The notes beneath the pieces were generated by a model. The model was given only the letters and a program-made list of their open reading frames with translations. It did no database searches and was not told the DNA's origin. Both the position numbers and the translations under genes were made by a program. A stretch of 64,000 nt of DNA from Populus alba (Eukaryota > Streptophyta > Magnoliopsida > Malpighiales > Salicaceae): NCBI RefSeq assembly GCF_005239225.2, contig NC_133296.1, positions 14,012,001 through 14,076,000 of the forward strand, written 5' to 3'. Within the stretch, counting starts at the first letter, position 1, and each line of letters opens with the position of its first letter. Positions 37,801 through 47,850 of this stretch are shown here, piece after piece.

Positions 37801-40159
37801 TCAACAGCTCAAGAAGCTTTATCAACTTGGCATGGAAATTAGGCAAAGCTGTCATCTTGAAAGTCTTGGTGAATTTCTCAATCTGCACAGAGTGATCAAT
37901 TTCTTGAAACAAAACCGTGATAATTGAGTGCTCTTCTGTGTTGGTCTTGATGATTTCAAGTAACAGGTGCTTGACACTATCATAAGCTTCTATGACTGCA
38001 CAGCGCCTATACTCGTTCTTGCATATCTTGTACCAGAGCCACTTATCAGGAGCATCTACCAACTCTTTGGCCTGGCTAAGAGCAAGCAGCAGCTCATTGC
38101 ACAGGAGAAAACTTGGCCAGCGAATCACCCTCACGTTCCAAGAATTCTGTGGCAACTCCATCAACTCAAGCTCCTTGTCAGAGATAATATCCTCCTCCCT
38201 GAAAATTATTATGATCTCATTCCATATCAAAGCAAACTTGTTTGCCTCGACCTGGTTAGACTCCAGCTTCTTGTAAGGGTGGCCAAACCCATACCTAAGC
38301 TTTAACCTGTGAATGGCATCTCTGAACTTGCTCTTGAACGTCCCCCTTGCATTCAACAGCTGCTCCTCTGGCATCAGATTAAACTGAATTGCACTTGCAA
38401 AGAACTGAAATCTCAACCTTAATTGCTGGATGTTTCGAATCTCACCCAAATGTTGAAACAACCCCACTCCTGCTCCAACAAAAGAGGAATAAATGGCATA
38501 CCAAATCTGCAAGTCCATCAAGTAAATCAACACCACAGGAAGCCACAGCAACCCAACTGAAAACCTATTGCTGTGGTCAAAAAACTCGTGCCATTCATAA
38601 TTCACATCCTTCAGCTTCAGCATCTGTTTTGATGGTTTAACCATGGGTTTAATCTGCATAAAGTAGCTGAAAGCAAATTTGGTAGCTAAAACCATAGCCC
38701 AAAACAAAGTATATTTAATATTATCCACAAGCCCCTCCCTCAACCCTCTACCAATAAAACTACTACTCTGAAACCACCATGTCAACATCCGAAATATCCT
38801 CCAATCCGTATTCTCAAGAAAATTCCTAATCCAAGGAAGAATAAACAGAGCCAATGCCAGTATCTCTGGCGCCACAAACACCAAAGCAACCTCAAGAAAA
38901 GTCACTACCTTCTTATCAGCCTCCGATGACCAACTCAGATCCCTGGGCGACCTCCTCAGATCACTGTTCCTCTGACTCCAAATCCTCCCATAAAATGCAC
39001 CAAACACAATAATCCACCCTACTGCAACCACACTTTTCAAAATCATCCTAACCCCAAGCCCCAAAGTCTCCCTCGAAACCAAATTATACTGTGTCCCGAC
39101 ATCAAGCAATGACTGCAAGAACCTCAACCCACTCCAAGTAAAAAAAACAGTCAACACCCTAACCTGCACATCCCTGCTCTTCAACGCTTTCCACGGATAC
39201 TCCTTCTCCTCCCACGCAACAATAATCCCCGCTTGCAAAAACAAAATCAACATCACCCACAGCCTATCAAAACTCCTTACGATATTCCAAAACGACCGTT
39301 GCTCCACAAACCCCGTCTTCCCCACCTTCTTCCTCGATCCCGAAGTCACAAAAAAATTACTCCCTAAATCAATCGGCCATTTCAACCTCTCAAAACACCT
39401 CCTACTCCAAAAATACTCATTCAAATCATCATAATTCCGCCAAGCACTATGTGGCGCAGCCCCGTTAAAGCTCCTGTCCACTTCCCTCCTCACCGTCTCA
39501 TAAATTGGCTTCACAACACCATTCAAAAACGCATTCTCCCCTGAAATTGACGGCATCACCGGCTGCCCTGTATTCTCATCAATATAATCCTCTAATACTC
39601 TATTCAATTCAAAACACATATTATGAAATATAAAGCAAATACACTCCGGCATAAACCGTAAATTCGCCGATTCCCCCCAAATTAACAAATACAACGAGAC
39701 ATACAGTAACTCCCTTCTCAGATCCGTCGACCGGTCAGAGATCCAGATATTCGACTTCTTATTCAAGTAATCACACCAATTTGTATAATTCTTCAGCAGT
39801 TTCCGCCTGAACCGACGGAGTACACCGGCGTCTAGGGTATCAATGTTGTCCGGCGGAGGAGTCAGCCGCATCTGAGCGTTTGCAAGGTGAAGGACTAGGT
39901 GCTCCCGCTGGTTGCGAACGTTGTCCTTTTGGAAGCCGAAGAGCAGAGCAAGCCAGTCGAGGAGGTCCATTGAAGGGTGCCATTGAGCGTAGGGTGGTTT
40001 ACGGAGGTTTCCGACGGTGCGTAAGGCGGCGGCGGCTGCTCGAACTTCGGGGTAGCGGAGGGAAGGGTGGTCGGCAAGGAGGTTCTGGATGGGGATTATG
40101 TTGTAGGGTTGGGATTCGGGTCGGTTCGGGTTAGGAGGGGGCGGGCGACGGAGAGACAT
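34859..40159 (-). CDS. CALS12: Callose synthase 12-type (1,3-beta-glucan synthase, GSL5/PMR4)
   Basis: Plasma-membrane enzyme that polymerises UDP-glucose into callose at wound and pathogen papillae and in some developmental walls. The gene is one uninterrupted frame of 1766 residues. The Arabidopsis CalS12 family member is about 1780 residues, and the low intron number sets the CalS11/CalS12 pair apart from other callose synthases with about 40 exons. Order of parts: cytosolic N terminus with a VTA1-like region (about 20-130); FKS1-type domain (about 145-260) with L-L-I-W-G-E-S-A-N-L-R-F; a first membrane cluster (about 290-650); a large cytosolic glucan-synthase loop carrying N-H-A-L-I-F-T-R-G near 1153 and R-G-G-I-S-K-A-S near 1256; then a second membrane cluster to the end. 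The start is the first ATG and the N-terminal P-Y-N-I-I-P motif is in place. Its neighbour TPC1 is also adjacent in Arabidopsis. No break or missing block was seen. Confidence 0.96.
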   Translation of the reverse strand: MSLRRPPPPNPNRPESQPYNIIPIQNLLADHPSLRYPEVRAAAAALRTVGNLRKPPYAQWHPSMDLLDWLALLFGFQKDNVRNQREHLVLHLANAQMRLTPPPDNIDTLDAGVLRRFRRKLLKNYTNWCDYLNKKSNIWISDRSTDLRRELLYVSLYLLIWGESANLRFMPECICFIFHNMCFELNRVLEDYIDENTGQPVMPSISGENAFLNGVVKPIYETVRREVDRSFNGAAPHSAWRNYDDLNEYFWSRRCFERLKWPIDLGSNFFVTSGSRKKVGKTGFVEQRSFWNIVRSFDRLWVMLILFLQAGIIVAWEEKEYPWKALKSRDVQVRVLTVFFTWSGLRFLQSLLDVGTQYNLVSRETLGLGVRMILKSVVAVGWIIVFGAFYGRIWSQRNSDLRRSPRDLSWSSEADKKVVTFLEVALVFVAPEILALALFILPWIRNFLENTDWRIFRMLTWWFQSSSFIGRGLREGLVDNIKYTLFWAMVLATKFAFSYFMQIKPMVKPSKQMLKLKDVNYEWHEFFDHSNRFSVGLLWLPVVLIYLMDLQIWYAIYSSFVGAGVGLFQHLGEIRNIQQLRLRFQFFASAIQFNLMPEEQLLNARGTFKSKFRDAIHRLKLRYGFGHPYKKLESNQVEANKFALIWNEIIIIFREEDIISDKELELMELPQNSWNVRVIRWPSFLLCNELLLALSQAKELVDAPDKWLWYKICKNEYRRCAVIEAYDSVKHLLLEIIKTNTEEHSIITVLFQEIDHSVQIEKFTKTFKMTALPNFHAKLIKLLELLNKPKRDLNQVVDTLQALYEIAVREFFREKRSTEELMEDGLAPRDPAAMAGLLFGNAVQLPDASNETFYRQARRLHMILTSRDSMNAIPENLEARRRIAFFSNSLFMNMPHAPQVEKMMAFSVLTPYYNEEVLYSREQLRTENEDGVSTLYYLQTIYADEWKNFMQRMRREGMEKDGEIWTTKLRDLRLWASYRGQTLGRTVRGMMYYYRALKMLAFLDSASEMDIKEGSRELGSMRRDNGLDSFDSESSPSQSLSRNSSSVNLLFKGHEYGTALMKYTYVVACQIYGAQKAKKDPHAEEILYLMKNNEALRVAYVDEVNTGRDEMEYYSVLVKYDQQLDKEVEIYRVKLPGPLKLGEGKPENQNHALIFTRGDAVQTIDMNQDNYFEEALKIRNLLEEYRHYYGARKPTILGVREHIFTGSVSSLAWFMSAQETSFVTLGQRVLANPLKIRMHYGHPDVFDRFWFMTRGGISKASRVINISEDIFAGFNCTLRGGNITHHEYIQVGKGRDVGLNQISMFEAKVASGNGEQILSRDVYRLGHRLDFFRMLSFFYTTVGFFLNTMMVILTVYAFLWGRLYLALSGVEGSALADNSSNNKALGAILNQQFIIQLGLFTALPMIVENSLEHGFLEAIWDFLTMQLQLSSVFYTFSMGTRTHYFGRTILHGGAKYRATGRGFVVQHKSFAENYRLYARSHFVKAIELGLILVVYAAYSPVAKDTFVYIAMTISSWFLVVSWIMAPFVFNPSGFDWLKTVYDFDDFMNWIWYQGGVFAKSEQSWERWWNEEQDHLRTTGLWGKLLDVILDLRFFFFQYGIVYQLGIAAGSTSIAVYMLSWIYVVVAFGFFLMVAYARNKYAAKEHIYYRMVQFLIIVLGIFVIIALLQFTSFKFTDVFTSLLAFIPTGWGILLIAQVLRPFLPAILWEAVVSVARLYDILFGVIVMVPVAFLSWMPGFQSMQTRILFNEAFSRGLRIFQLVTGKKS

Positions 40160-40560
40160 GGCATTTGAGAGTGAGGATTGTGGCCGGGTTTGGAGGTGAT
40201 TTTTAGGCGCGTTTTGGGGTGGTGTTGGATTTTGCTAGAGAGATTTTTGAAATAGTTGTCCTTGCCAGAGTTTTTGAAATATTATGGGATGGAATGGAAT
40301 TTAGAGGGAGGACTAACTTGAATTTTCTGTATAAAATATAAGGACTTTGTGGTGCTTTTCTTCTTGGCTAATTCTTGAGGTGGTGATCCTTGTGGCTATG
40401 GGTCTCTATGGCGTCGATTTTTTTCCTCTATACATATTTATATTTATATAAACAAATTAATTTTTGTCATTGATTTTAAATTCAAAATCATAAACTATGG
40501 GGCAAATTAACTTGTTAGTTGAGCTATGCTTTAAATTTTGCTTCTATTGTCTAAAAATTG
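40160..40560 (-). promoter_or_regulatory. Callose synthase promoter region
   Basis: The region immediately upstream of the ATG is AT-rich with TATA-like words at about 40330-40342 on the minus strand, but none is clearly positioned. No other motif is called. Confidence 0.35.
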
Positions 40561-42330
40561 ATGCTGAGTGTGTCTATATATATATACACACACACACTTG
40601 ATGGGAGAAAAATAAACATAAAGTATAAAGAAAATTAAAAGTATTTTTATCAATTTAATAGAAAAAATATGATTTTTTTTATTTATCTCGGTGAATAGGT
40701 ATAAATAATTACAACATGAACACAATAAAAAATTTCATGTTTCAGGGATACGTATTAAAAAAAACTCACTTATATAATCAGTTCAATTATTTTTTTGTTT
40801 GGGTAAAATCTTAATTCTAAATTCAATGAATATAGAAGTTAAACCATTCCATTTATACCAATATTTGCTTAATACGTGTCAAGTAACCGTGATGAAGAAG
40901 ATTATTTACTGATTTTGTCTACGATTTCAACTCTGCTAGAGAGGATTGCTTTTTCACGTGTAAGATGCATGCGTCTTTCGTGTGCTTATTTTTGTGTTTA
41001 CAAATTAATTTTTTTATATTTTAAATTAATTTATTTATAATTTTAAATATTTTTTTATTTTCTATCATAAAAATAATTTAAAAAACAATCATTACTATTT
41101 AACATTGTTTTAATAATTAGTTTTTCTTGAAAATACATCAAGTAAAATAATTTGAAAACATTAAAATTTTTAAAATAAGTTTGAAGCAAAAGAAAAAAAA
41201 TACAAAAAAAATAAAAAAAAATTAAAATGTAAAAATAAACTGTAAATATATCAAATATTCAAAAAAATAAAAATAAAAAACCTCAAAAATTATTGCATAT
41301 CATGAATTAGAGTATAGTTTTGAAACCTGATCCCTTCTAAAACTGGAACTGAGTTGGATTGAAAAAAAAAAAAAAAATAAAACTTGATGTGACCTGATTG
41401 AAAAAAAATCGAAAAAACTCAATTGCAACCCGTTAATTTTTTATATTTTATTAAAACAAAATTATTTTAATTTTTTTTAAAAAAATTAACTCAAATAATT
41501 TAAAAAACCTAAAACCTGAATTTTAACCTGCCTCGAATTTAAAAAAACTATGAATTAGAGTGTTGGAAAAGGTTTCTATTTGTATTTTTTTCCTTGCGGG
41601 GTTCAGACATTACGCGTTTCATTTGATTTGGATGTGATGGGTAAGAAGAAGAAAATAAATAAATAAATTAGAGAGAATTAAATCCCAATTGCAAGAGATA
41701 GTTGGAAGGGTGGAAAAGGAGAACAACCTTTTCTTTAATCATTTATCGTGGATTTACCCCTTTTTGCCGCATTGTCATGAAAGAGACTAATTCAAGAAAT
41801 ACAAAGGGGAGAAAAGGCATTATTAACTAACCAACAAAGAAAAAAACCAATCCATTGATGGCGACATTTTCTAATTTTTTTTAGGGAATTCAAATCATGC
41901 TATTCTGGGAAACTAAACAAATAAAATTTATTTCTTAAAAAAAATTTAGACTTAAAGGTTCTTGAAACTAACATATTTATTGCTCGGACATGAATTATTA
42001 GCTTTTATTTTTATGCTTCCATGTTTGGTAATATTTAAAAATGATATTATAAGATACAGCTTAACTAGTCTTTTAAATTATTTTTTAATGATTATAAGTT
42101 CAAGTTCTCTCAGGGTTAGTATAGAATTTATATTGTCGTTAATTTCAGAATTGTATAAATTAATTAAGGTATATATAAACTAGTTCAAATATCCATAATA
42201 AAAAAAAAAACCAGTATTACAACTCCTTTCTCACATAACTTTATAATCTTTTTTCGAAGCTATAATTTATGGCCTTTGAGAAGTGTAATCATATTTCTCT
42301 TGTTTGGAATTGCGGTTTAAATGAAATATC
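40561..42330. other. AT-rich intergenic DNA with repeat remnants
   Basis: A short self-complementary GTGTGT-(TA)n-ACACAC tract lies at about 40568-40599. From 40990 to 41180 there is a weak MITE-like match. From about 41330 to 41560 the text is rich in GAAAAAATCGAAAAAACTC-type phrases typical of degenerate repeats. No gene is recognised. Confidence 0.4.
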
Positions 42331-42490
42331 AACTAAAATTTTATTTTTTTGGTTTAAAATTATATTTTAAATTGTTTTAAAGTGTTGATATTAAAAATAA
42401 AATTTTAAAAAATAAAAAATATCATTATAATACATTTTTAATAAAAAATATTTAAAAAAATAATACTACCTATATTTTCATATACCCCTA
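42331..42490. mobile_element. MITE-like AT-rich element copy
   Basis: Matches the core of the family: AAAGTGTTGATATTAAAAATAA, then a TTATAATACATTTTTAATAAAAAAT block. Ends are not clear. Confidence 0.5.
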
Positions 42491-43539
42491 AAGAGACTCT
42501 TAATGTGATGTGCTGTTGAAAACAAACGTAAGTACACATGGATTACATAATTTTCACATTTTTATGTTAGTTTTTTAAAAGAAAATGGAAAATTCTGTTT
42601 TTTTATAAATAAAAAATCTCTCTGAAGTTTCTCTTTTGTCGTTTTCGAGGTTTTAATATCTTTTTTTTTTAAAAAAAAAAAAAAACCCTTCCTTTGTGGG
42701 TAAGAGTTTTTATATATAAATACAAAAAAAGGGTGGGAAAGTAATCTTCTTTTGAGGCTTCTCCCATACATACAAAGCCGCCAAATGGGCCCACACTCCA
42801 CGCCTCCATTTTTCAACATCGATCGGATCTAGAAACTCTCTTCCAGCCGGTGTCTCTGACCGTGACCGTTGGATTCATAAAAGTCAAACAAAACGCTGGT
42901 TTTTTTAAAATTCAAACGAAAGTTTACGAAACACGGTTATGATTAGTGGACCCTCTAGATACTTCCACGTCGTCATCACGTGGGACCTCTATTTGATGCC
43001 TTTGATGCTTGACGGATGGTTGAGATTTCATGGGTTTCACACTGATGGTTCCGATGAAAGTTCATCTTTCACATGGCATGTGGGTGTCGTAGAATACAAG
43101 GCAAACCTTAGTTATACATTCAAAGTATTTTTAAAAATTGGAGCATAATTAAATTATTTAACAACACATGTTATGTGATTCACAGATATTAAAATATTAA
43201 ATCCCAAATTTATTAAAAAAAATAATATTAATTACTCTTGCATACAAGGAACTTCCTTTTATTTGATCATTCGAGAACACAAATAATTAATAATTAATAT
43301 ATTTAATGGTACACTTGCACAAAGTATACTTTAGATGTATAATTAAGATTATCCCAATTCTTTGGTGATAATTTAAAATTTGTCCTAAAAAAAAATTTAA
43401 AAATAAAAGGTTATCTTGGGGGGAAAATCACTAATTAGTAGTTTCAAGTTTATTATTTATCAACAATTAATATGATAATCATAATATCTACATTTTTTTT
43501 TGGCATAAATGAGTTTATAAAAATATAATAGCTTTTGCT
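42491..43539. other. Intergenic region containing an orphan promoter-like island
   Basis: Most is AT-rich. Between about 42760 and 43110 the sequence is GC-richer, with GATCGATC, a CCGTTGGATTC word and a G-box core (CACGTG at about 42977). No coding frame starting here is recognised; the 69-codon frame 42939-43148 has no family. Confidence 0.35.
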
Positions 43540-43715
43540 TTTAAATACATTTCAAGAGCTAGTTTCACTTAAAAAACATAAAATTAATTTTTTTTTGTAG
43601 TTTTTTTTTTATAATTATGATATGTTAATATCAAAAAATAAAAACATTTAAATATATTTTTAAGTAAAAAATATTTTTAAAAAACATAACATACTACTAT
43701 ACTAAACACAATCTA
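43540..43715. mobile_element. MITE-like AT-rich element copy
   Basis: Begins near TTTTAAATACATTTCAAGAG and ends at CTAAACACAATCT. It carries the ATGTTAATATCAAAAAAT core and the TTTTTAAGTAAAAAATA block shared with other copies. Confidence 0.55.
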
Positions 43716-44005
43716 AATGTAAATAAATCTAGCAATCATCTAAGCCGAGAAAAACTAGATTATAGGACAAAAATTATCATTAATATTTATGATACACAAA
43801 CACTAAAGGCTAAATAAATCCTATAATTATTAATGCCATGCCACAATGCTAAACACAATCTAGATATAAAAAAATCTAGTGTTCATCAATGTCAAGAAAA
43901 GCTAGATTATCAATTATCATTAGATTTATTTACATTTAAATTGTGTTGCTTTTTTTTTTTTAACTTTGATGATCACTAAATTTATTCGCATCTAGATTGT
44001 GCTTA
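43700..44005. repeat. Four-copy module array in both orientations
   Basis: A module of about 35-65 bp (AACACAATCTA then an AATAAATCTAG-like stretch, longer copies ending in CTAGATTAT) occurs forward at about 43703 and 43851, and inverted at about 43918-43950 and 43962-44005. The array could fold back on itself. Confidence 0.6.
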
Positions 44006-44009
44006 GGCT

Positions 44010-44032
44010 TGGCATCCATTAGCTTGGCATCC

Positions 44033-44064
<32 letters not shown>
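44010..44064. repeat. 15-bp duplication and TA microsatellite
   Basis: GCTTGGCATCCATTA occurs twice in tandem and runs directly into about 15 TA units. Confidence 0.85.
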
Positions 44065-44066
<2 letters not shown>

Positions 44067-44520
44067 GGAGCAGAAAGCAATGATGCTCATCACAAGAAGA
44101 GGAGCATTCTTCTTTGATTTGAATAAATAACTTGTTAAAAACACAAAGTGATGCCCTCAAGTCAAGAAATGGACAGGAAAAGATGCATAGAATCATGAAT
44201 TTAACTTTAATTCAAAGCATAAAGATGAACATGGGCTCACATGCTTTCAGCTTAAATTCCCTCTGTGATTCTCTCGATGCCTATCCACCCCCTAGTCTAC
44301 CTGGAGTTCAGATTCCAGGAGATTAATTTACTCTAAATGTAACAAATCCAACATAAACTCGTTTACTTACACGAAAGCTGTTTTCTTTTATTTCTTATTT
44401 ATTGGAATATCTAATGAATTCTTAACAACAATCCCTTTTCATTACAGAATAATTAAATAAATTAAAATACACGAGAGCTGGAATCCACTTTACTAAAAGA
44501 AATCACTAAATGTATAAATA

Positions 44521-44718
44521 ATGTTTGGGATTGTAGCTGCTTTTATTTTTAATTAAATGTATTTTAAAATTGTATTTCACTTGAAAAATAGTAAATTAAT
44601 ATTTTTATGTATATGATGGTTTTGATATAATGATATTAAAAATTAAAAAAAAATTAATATATTTTTAAATAAAAAATGCTTTATAAAAATCTCTTTCCAC
44701 CACAACACTAAACACATC
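44521..44718. mobile_element. MITE-like element, near full length
   Basis: The left end TGTTTGGGATTGTAG and the right end CACAACACTAAACACATC are imperfect inverted repeats of each other. The interior carries the family core (TGATATAATGATATTAAAAA). At about 198 bp it is the clearest complete copy here. It abuts the SINE insertion. Confidence 0.7.
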
Positions 44719-44999
44719 TATCATGAATATTTTTTTTTTTGATTAACATGGGTGTCCGGGCCAGCTTGCGCGCACCATGACTAATCTCACAGTCCACTGA
44801 ACATCTTGCAAGCCCAGTAAGCAGGTAAGACACCGCGAGGGTGACAGACATACCACACAGGAAGGACCCAATAAAGACAGGAAGGGAATAAACTCTCCAG
44901 CCCCACTCCCACTGGGACTCGAACCGAAGTTTGAAGGAAGAAGAGCTGCCCCAACAACCACTGAGCCAACAACATGTTGGTCATTTATCATGAATATTT
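44719..44999 (-). mobile_element. tRNA-derived SINE with 14-bp target-site duplication
   Basis: The minus strand starts near 44985 and carries an RNA polymerase III A box (TGGCTCAGTGG) and B box (GGTTCGAGTCC) about 40 bp apart. The body then runs to ...CCGGACACCCATGTTAATC and an A-rich tail at 44733-44743. A 14-bp direct repeat TATCATGAATATTT lies at 44719-44732 and again at 44986-44999. The SINE body is about 253 bp. tRNA-like promoter, A tail and target-site duplication together define a SINE. The 3' end resembles, from memory, the Salicaceae SaliS SINEs. Non-autonomous; moved by LINE machinery. Confidence 0.9.
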
Positions 45000-45049
45000 G
45001 TGATAGTGGGTAGGTGTAGTAAAAAAACTATCCTAGTTTTATTGTAATT

Positions 45050-45215
45050 TTTTTTTTATCTAATGAGCTATAAATATATTTTTTTTTATTGAGGTTTTTG
45101 TTGTACTCATTTTTTTTTATAAAGTCTGTTTATTTTTTTTTATATTATTTTAATATACTGAGGTTAAAAATATTTTTTTAAAATAAAAAATATATATATT
45201 TTTAAAAAAACCGCC
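45050..45215. mobile_element. MITE-like AT-rich element fragment
   Basis: Contains the family core TTAATATACTGAGGTTAAAAAT and the following A/T blocks. Ends are indistinct. Confidence 0.45.
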
Positions 45216-45413
45216 GGAACACTCTCACTCAGCTTCTACAGGTAGCTTCACCTATCCAACTGCCATGGTCTGCCTCTAACAGGAGACAGTCACCATTACA
45301 AGATGGTCGGCTAAAGTTAGCCAGAATTGGATGGCCAACTTTCCTAATCAAGCACCGAAACTTAGATCAACAACTCCCACTTCCTCCGAGACACAAACCC
45401 ACTAACATTTTCA

Positions 45414-45420
45414 TATAAAT
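45414..45420 (+). promoter_or_regulatory. TATA box of the LTPG gene
   Basis: TATAAAT lies 35-41 bases before the ATG at 45455, so the 5' UTR would be very short (about 10 bases) if this box is used. Confidence 0.6.
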
Positions 45421-45454
45421 TGTATTTTCACTTCCCATAAGAGCAAACACAGAG

Positions 45455-45968
45455 ATGGATAAGTTGCTGTCATGCTTTCTTGGGATTTCATCGCTAATGT
45501 TGTTCGTGTTGCTGCAAGATGGTTATGCCCAAGACACCTCGTGCCTAAACCAGCTCGTTCCTTGCCTCAGTTACCTTAATGGAACAAGAGATGTGCCAGA
45601 TACTTGCTGTGATCCTCTCAAGACTGTGATCAAATCAAACCCAAAATGTCTGTGTAACTTGGCGAGCAATCAAGGCAGTAATCAAGCTGGGATCAATGTG
45701 ACTGAGGCCCAAGAATTGCCTGGAAGATGTGGACTGCATGTCAATCCACTCTCCTGCCTCACTGGTGTGCTTTCCAATCCACTCCATTTCTGTTCTTGTT
45801 GAATTAAATATTTCATGTTAATCGATGATCCAATGTCAATGTGTATCAGGCAGCAATAATTCTCCCAATTCCAAGAACTCAGTTGATAATTCTGCAAGCA
45901 TTTTCTTGTTGCCTTCTTGGAGCTTGATTGTGGCCACGACTCTGTCCTTCACTTCTCAGTTTTTGTGA
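45455..45968 (+). CDS. GPI-anchored non-specific lipid-transfer protein (LTPG)
   Basis: Secreted eight-cysteine-motif protein; LTPGs carry lipids at the cell surface for cuticle or wall assembly. Exons 45455-45764 and 45850-45968 join by GT-AG (phase 1), giving 142 residues. Residues 1-25 are a signal peptide with likely cleavage after Y-A. The eight cysteines are Cys30, 37, 51, 52, 65, 67, 92 and 101, with the diagnostic C-C and C-L-C. After splicing the protein continues with a Ser/Asn-rich linker and a hydrophobic C-terminal tail (from F-L-L-P-S-W to the end), the expected GPI-attachment signal. If the 85-bp intron is retained, the frame stops at 45802 after 115 residues and the protein ends H-F-C-S-C without any tail. 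The spliced form fits the family better. The exact lipid is unknown. Confidence 0.88.
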
Positions 45969-47850
45969 TCCCAGACAACAGAATACATACTTCAGTCCTG
46001 AGTGTTCAAGGAAAGGAAATGTTCAAGCAGAGAGTTCAGTTTTAACATGGAGCTCTTGCCTTCTTTTATACATATACAATTTACTTCTTATAATTTACAC
46101 ATTTTTCAGTTTTGAAGAAATGATAAAACCCTGTTTAATTCTCCTTCTTCTTCTTCTTTGAATAGCCCTGAACAGATCTCAAAGCCTTCTTTTATAGTAT
46201 TTAACAATGAAATGGAATGTGAGAAACCATATATGTACTCTCAAGGTTTAAAAATTCAGGACTCATCTATAACAAAGCGAGTTCTGTAAACCCTAATTCC
46301 TTCTAGCAATTAGACCTCCATTTTAACAAACTGGAAGTTAAAAACTGTAAACGATCTTATTGTCATTGCTGCAAGATGGCTGCATTGAGATTGGTGAGAC
46401 TTGGTAAACAAGTTGTCTTACTCGAGATCCTTCATGGAAAGAAAATAAAAGAAAAATTTTGCCCACTTGAGTTGTGAGCTTCCATTAGGGGAGGAGGAAG
46501 AAAATAAGAAAATCTTAGTGGCAATTTAAAAAATGGTAAGCCAGGTGGGTTTGAGTAGAAAATGGTAAAACACAAAGCCGATCTATTTATATATTGTATG
46601 GGTTGAATTGATATCATACTGGATTTGATAACCTGCTTTAAAACCCTAATTAATTAGACATCAGCAATCAGCTTCCAGATGGGTTCAAATCAAATCATTT
46701 TATCAAACCGACAAAACTTTGATTGCGCCATGTTAGAAAGGGTTTAGCTTGGAAATGTTCAATTTTAACCATTTCAATAATTAAGTTCACATGGGATGCG
46801 ACTGGATTTTGGTGTCCGTTCATTGAAGGAGGAGTTTTTCTATAGAATAATTTCTCGACAACCATGCCTCGTCAACTTTGTTTCAATTTTTAATAAAAAC
46901 TCAAACAATTGCTGTTTTGAACAATTCTTTTTTGGTAAAAAATAAACGGTGTAACTTTTAGTAAAAGTTTTTTAAGAAAAAATATTGAAATTGATTTGAC
47001 ATAGTGCGAGGGCTTTCCTTAATTGAGTTAACTTTCAATGCGGTTAGAAAACACAGACCTCCGACAACGAATCAACCGGAAAGCCAAACCCACTGTTACA
47101 CAAGCATGTTTAAAGTCATGCTCGAAATGATAGGGGAGTTAGCTAAGTCCGATACTAACACCTAGCAGGCGAGGGATTGTGGATCTGCCACGTTGAAAAC
47201 TTTCTGGACATGAAAGTTAGGGCAACGATCCCACTTGCCCCAACCTATTAAATCCATTTGCATCTCTGAGCTAGAACAGCTGGAGAACGAGTTCTACAAG
47301 TTGAAATATGATTGGATTTTTTGACCATGCCCACCTTGAACTGGGCCTGACTTGGCGCATCAGACATCTTGTACCTTTTTTTTAGGGTCACAAATGATTG
47401 GTTACTTCAATATTTGTCGGTTAAAGACAAAGAAAGAGTACATTAAAGGAAGGAGGACGGATATCATATAAAACCAGGGAGATAAAAAAGTAAAGCAACA
47501 GAAAAGAAGAAGCATCTAACCACTGAATCAAGAGAAGAGAAAGAGGAAAGATTTGAAAGAAACAAAAAAGGGAGTGAGAAGATTCGTGCTAAGAAACCCA
47601 AATTACTCATAGGTTCATGATAGTTAAAAGGCTCACAGTGAAATTGGATCTCCCTTACTAAAAACCAGAGGGAAAGGTCCAACACACATGCAATAAGAAC
47701 TACTAACATATAACATCATAGATACATGAAGACTCAATAACCATATACACAGTACTGGAGAACACCGTGCATTGTAACTGCCTTTATTCAATTGAAGACG
47801 AGCATAACTATCACTGCAATTAAGGTTTCGAACATGGATTAGTGGTGGCT
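45969..47850. other. Intergenic region between LTPG and FLOE-like gene
   Basis: The left end holds the LTPG 3' UTR and the right end the 3' UTR of the FLOE-like gene. The stretch about 46980-47340 is less AT-rich and repeat-like in style (GTTAGCTAAGTCC..., CACTTGCCCCAACC) but I cannot name it. No coding frame is convincing. Confidence 0.35.

Noticed and set aside
34818..38640. Many plus-strand frames of 60-144 codons across the callose synthase
   Set aside because: All lie antisense within a single long coding exon and show no domain of their own.
44787..44991. Two overlapping minus-strand frames (65 and 82 codons)
   Set aside because: They fall within the SINE, which is a non-coding pol III element.
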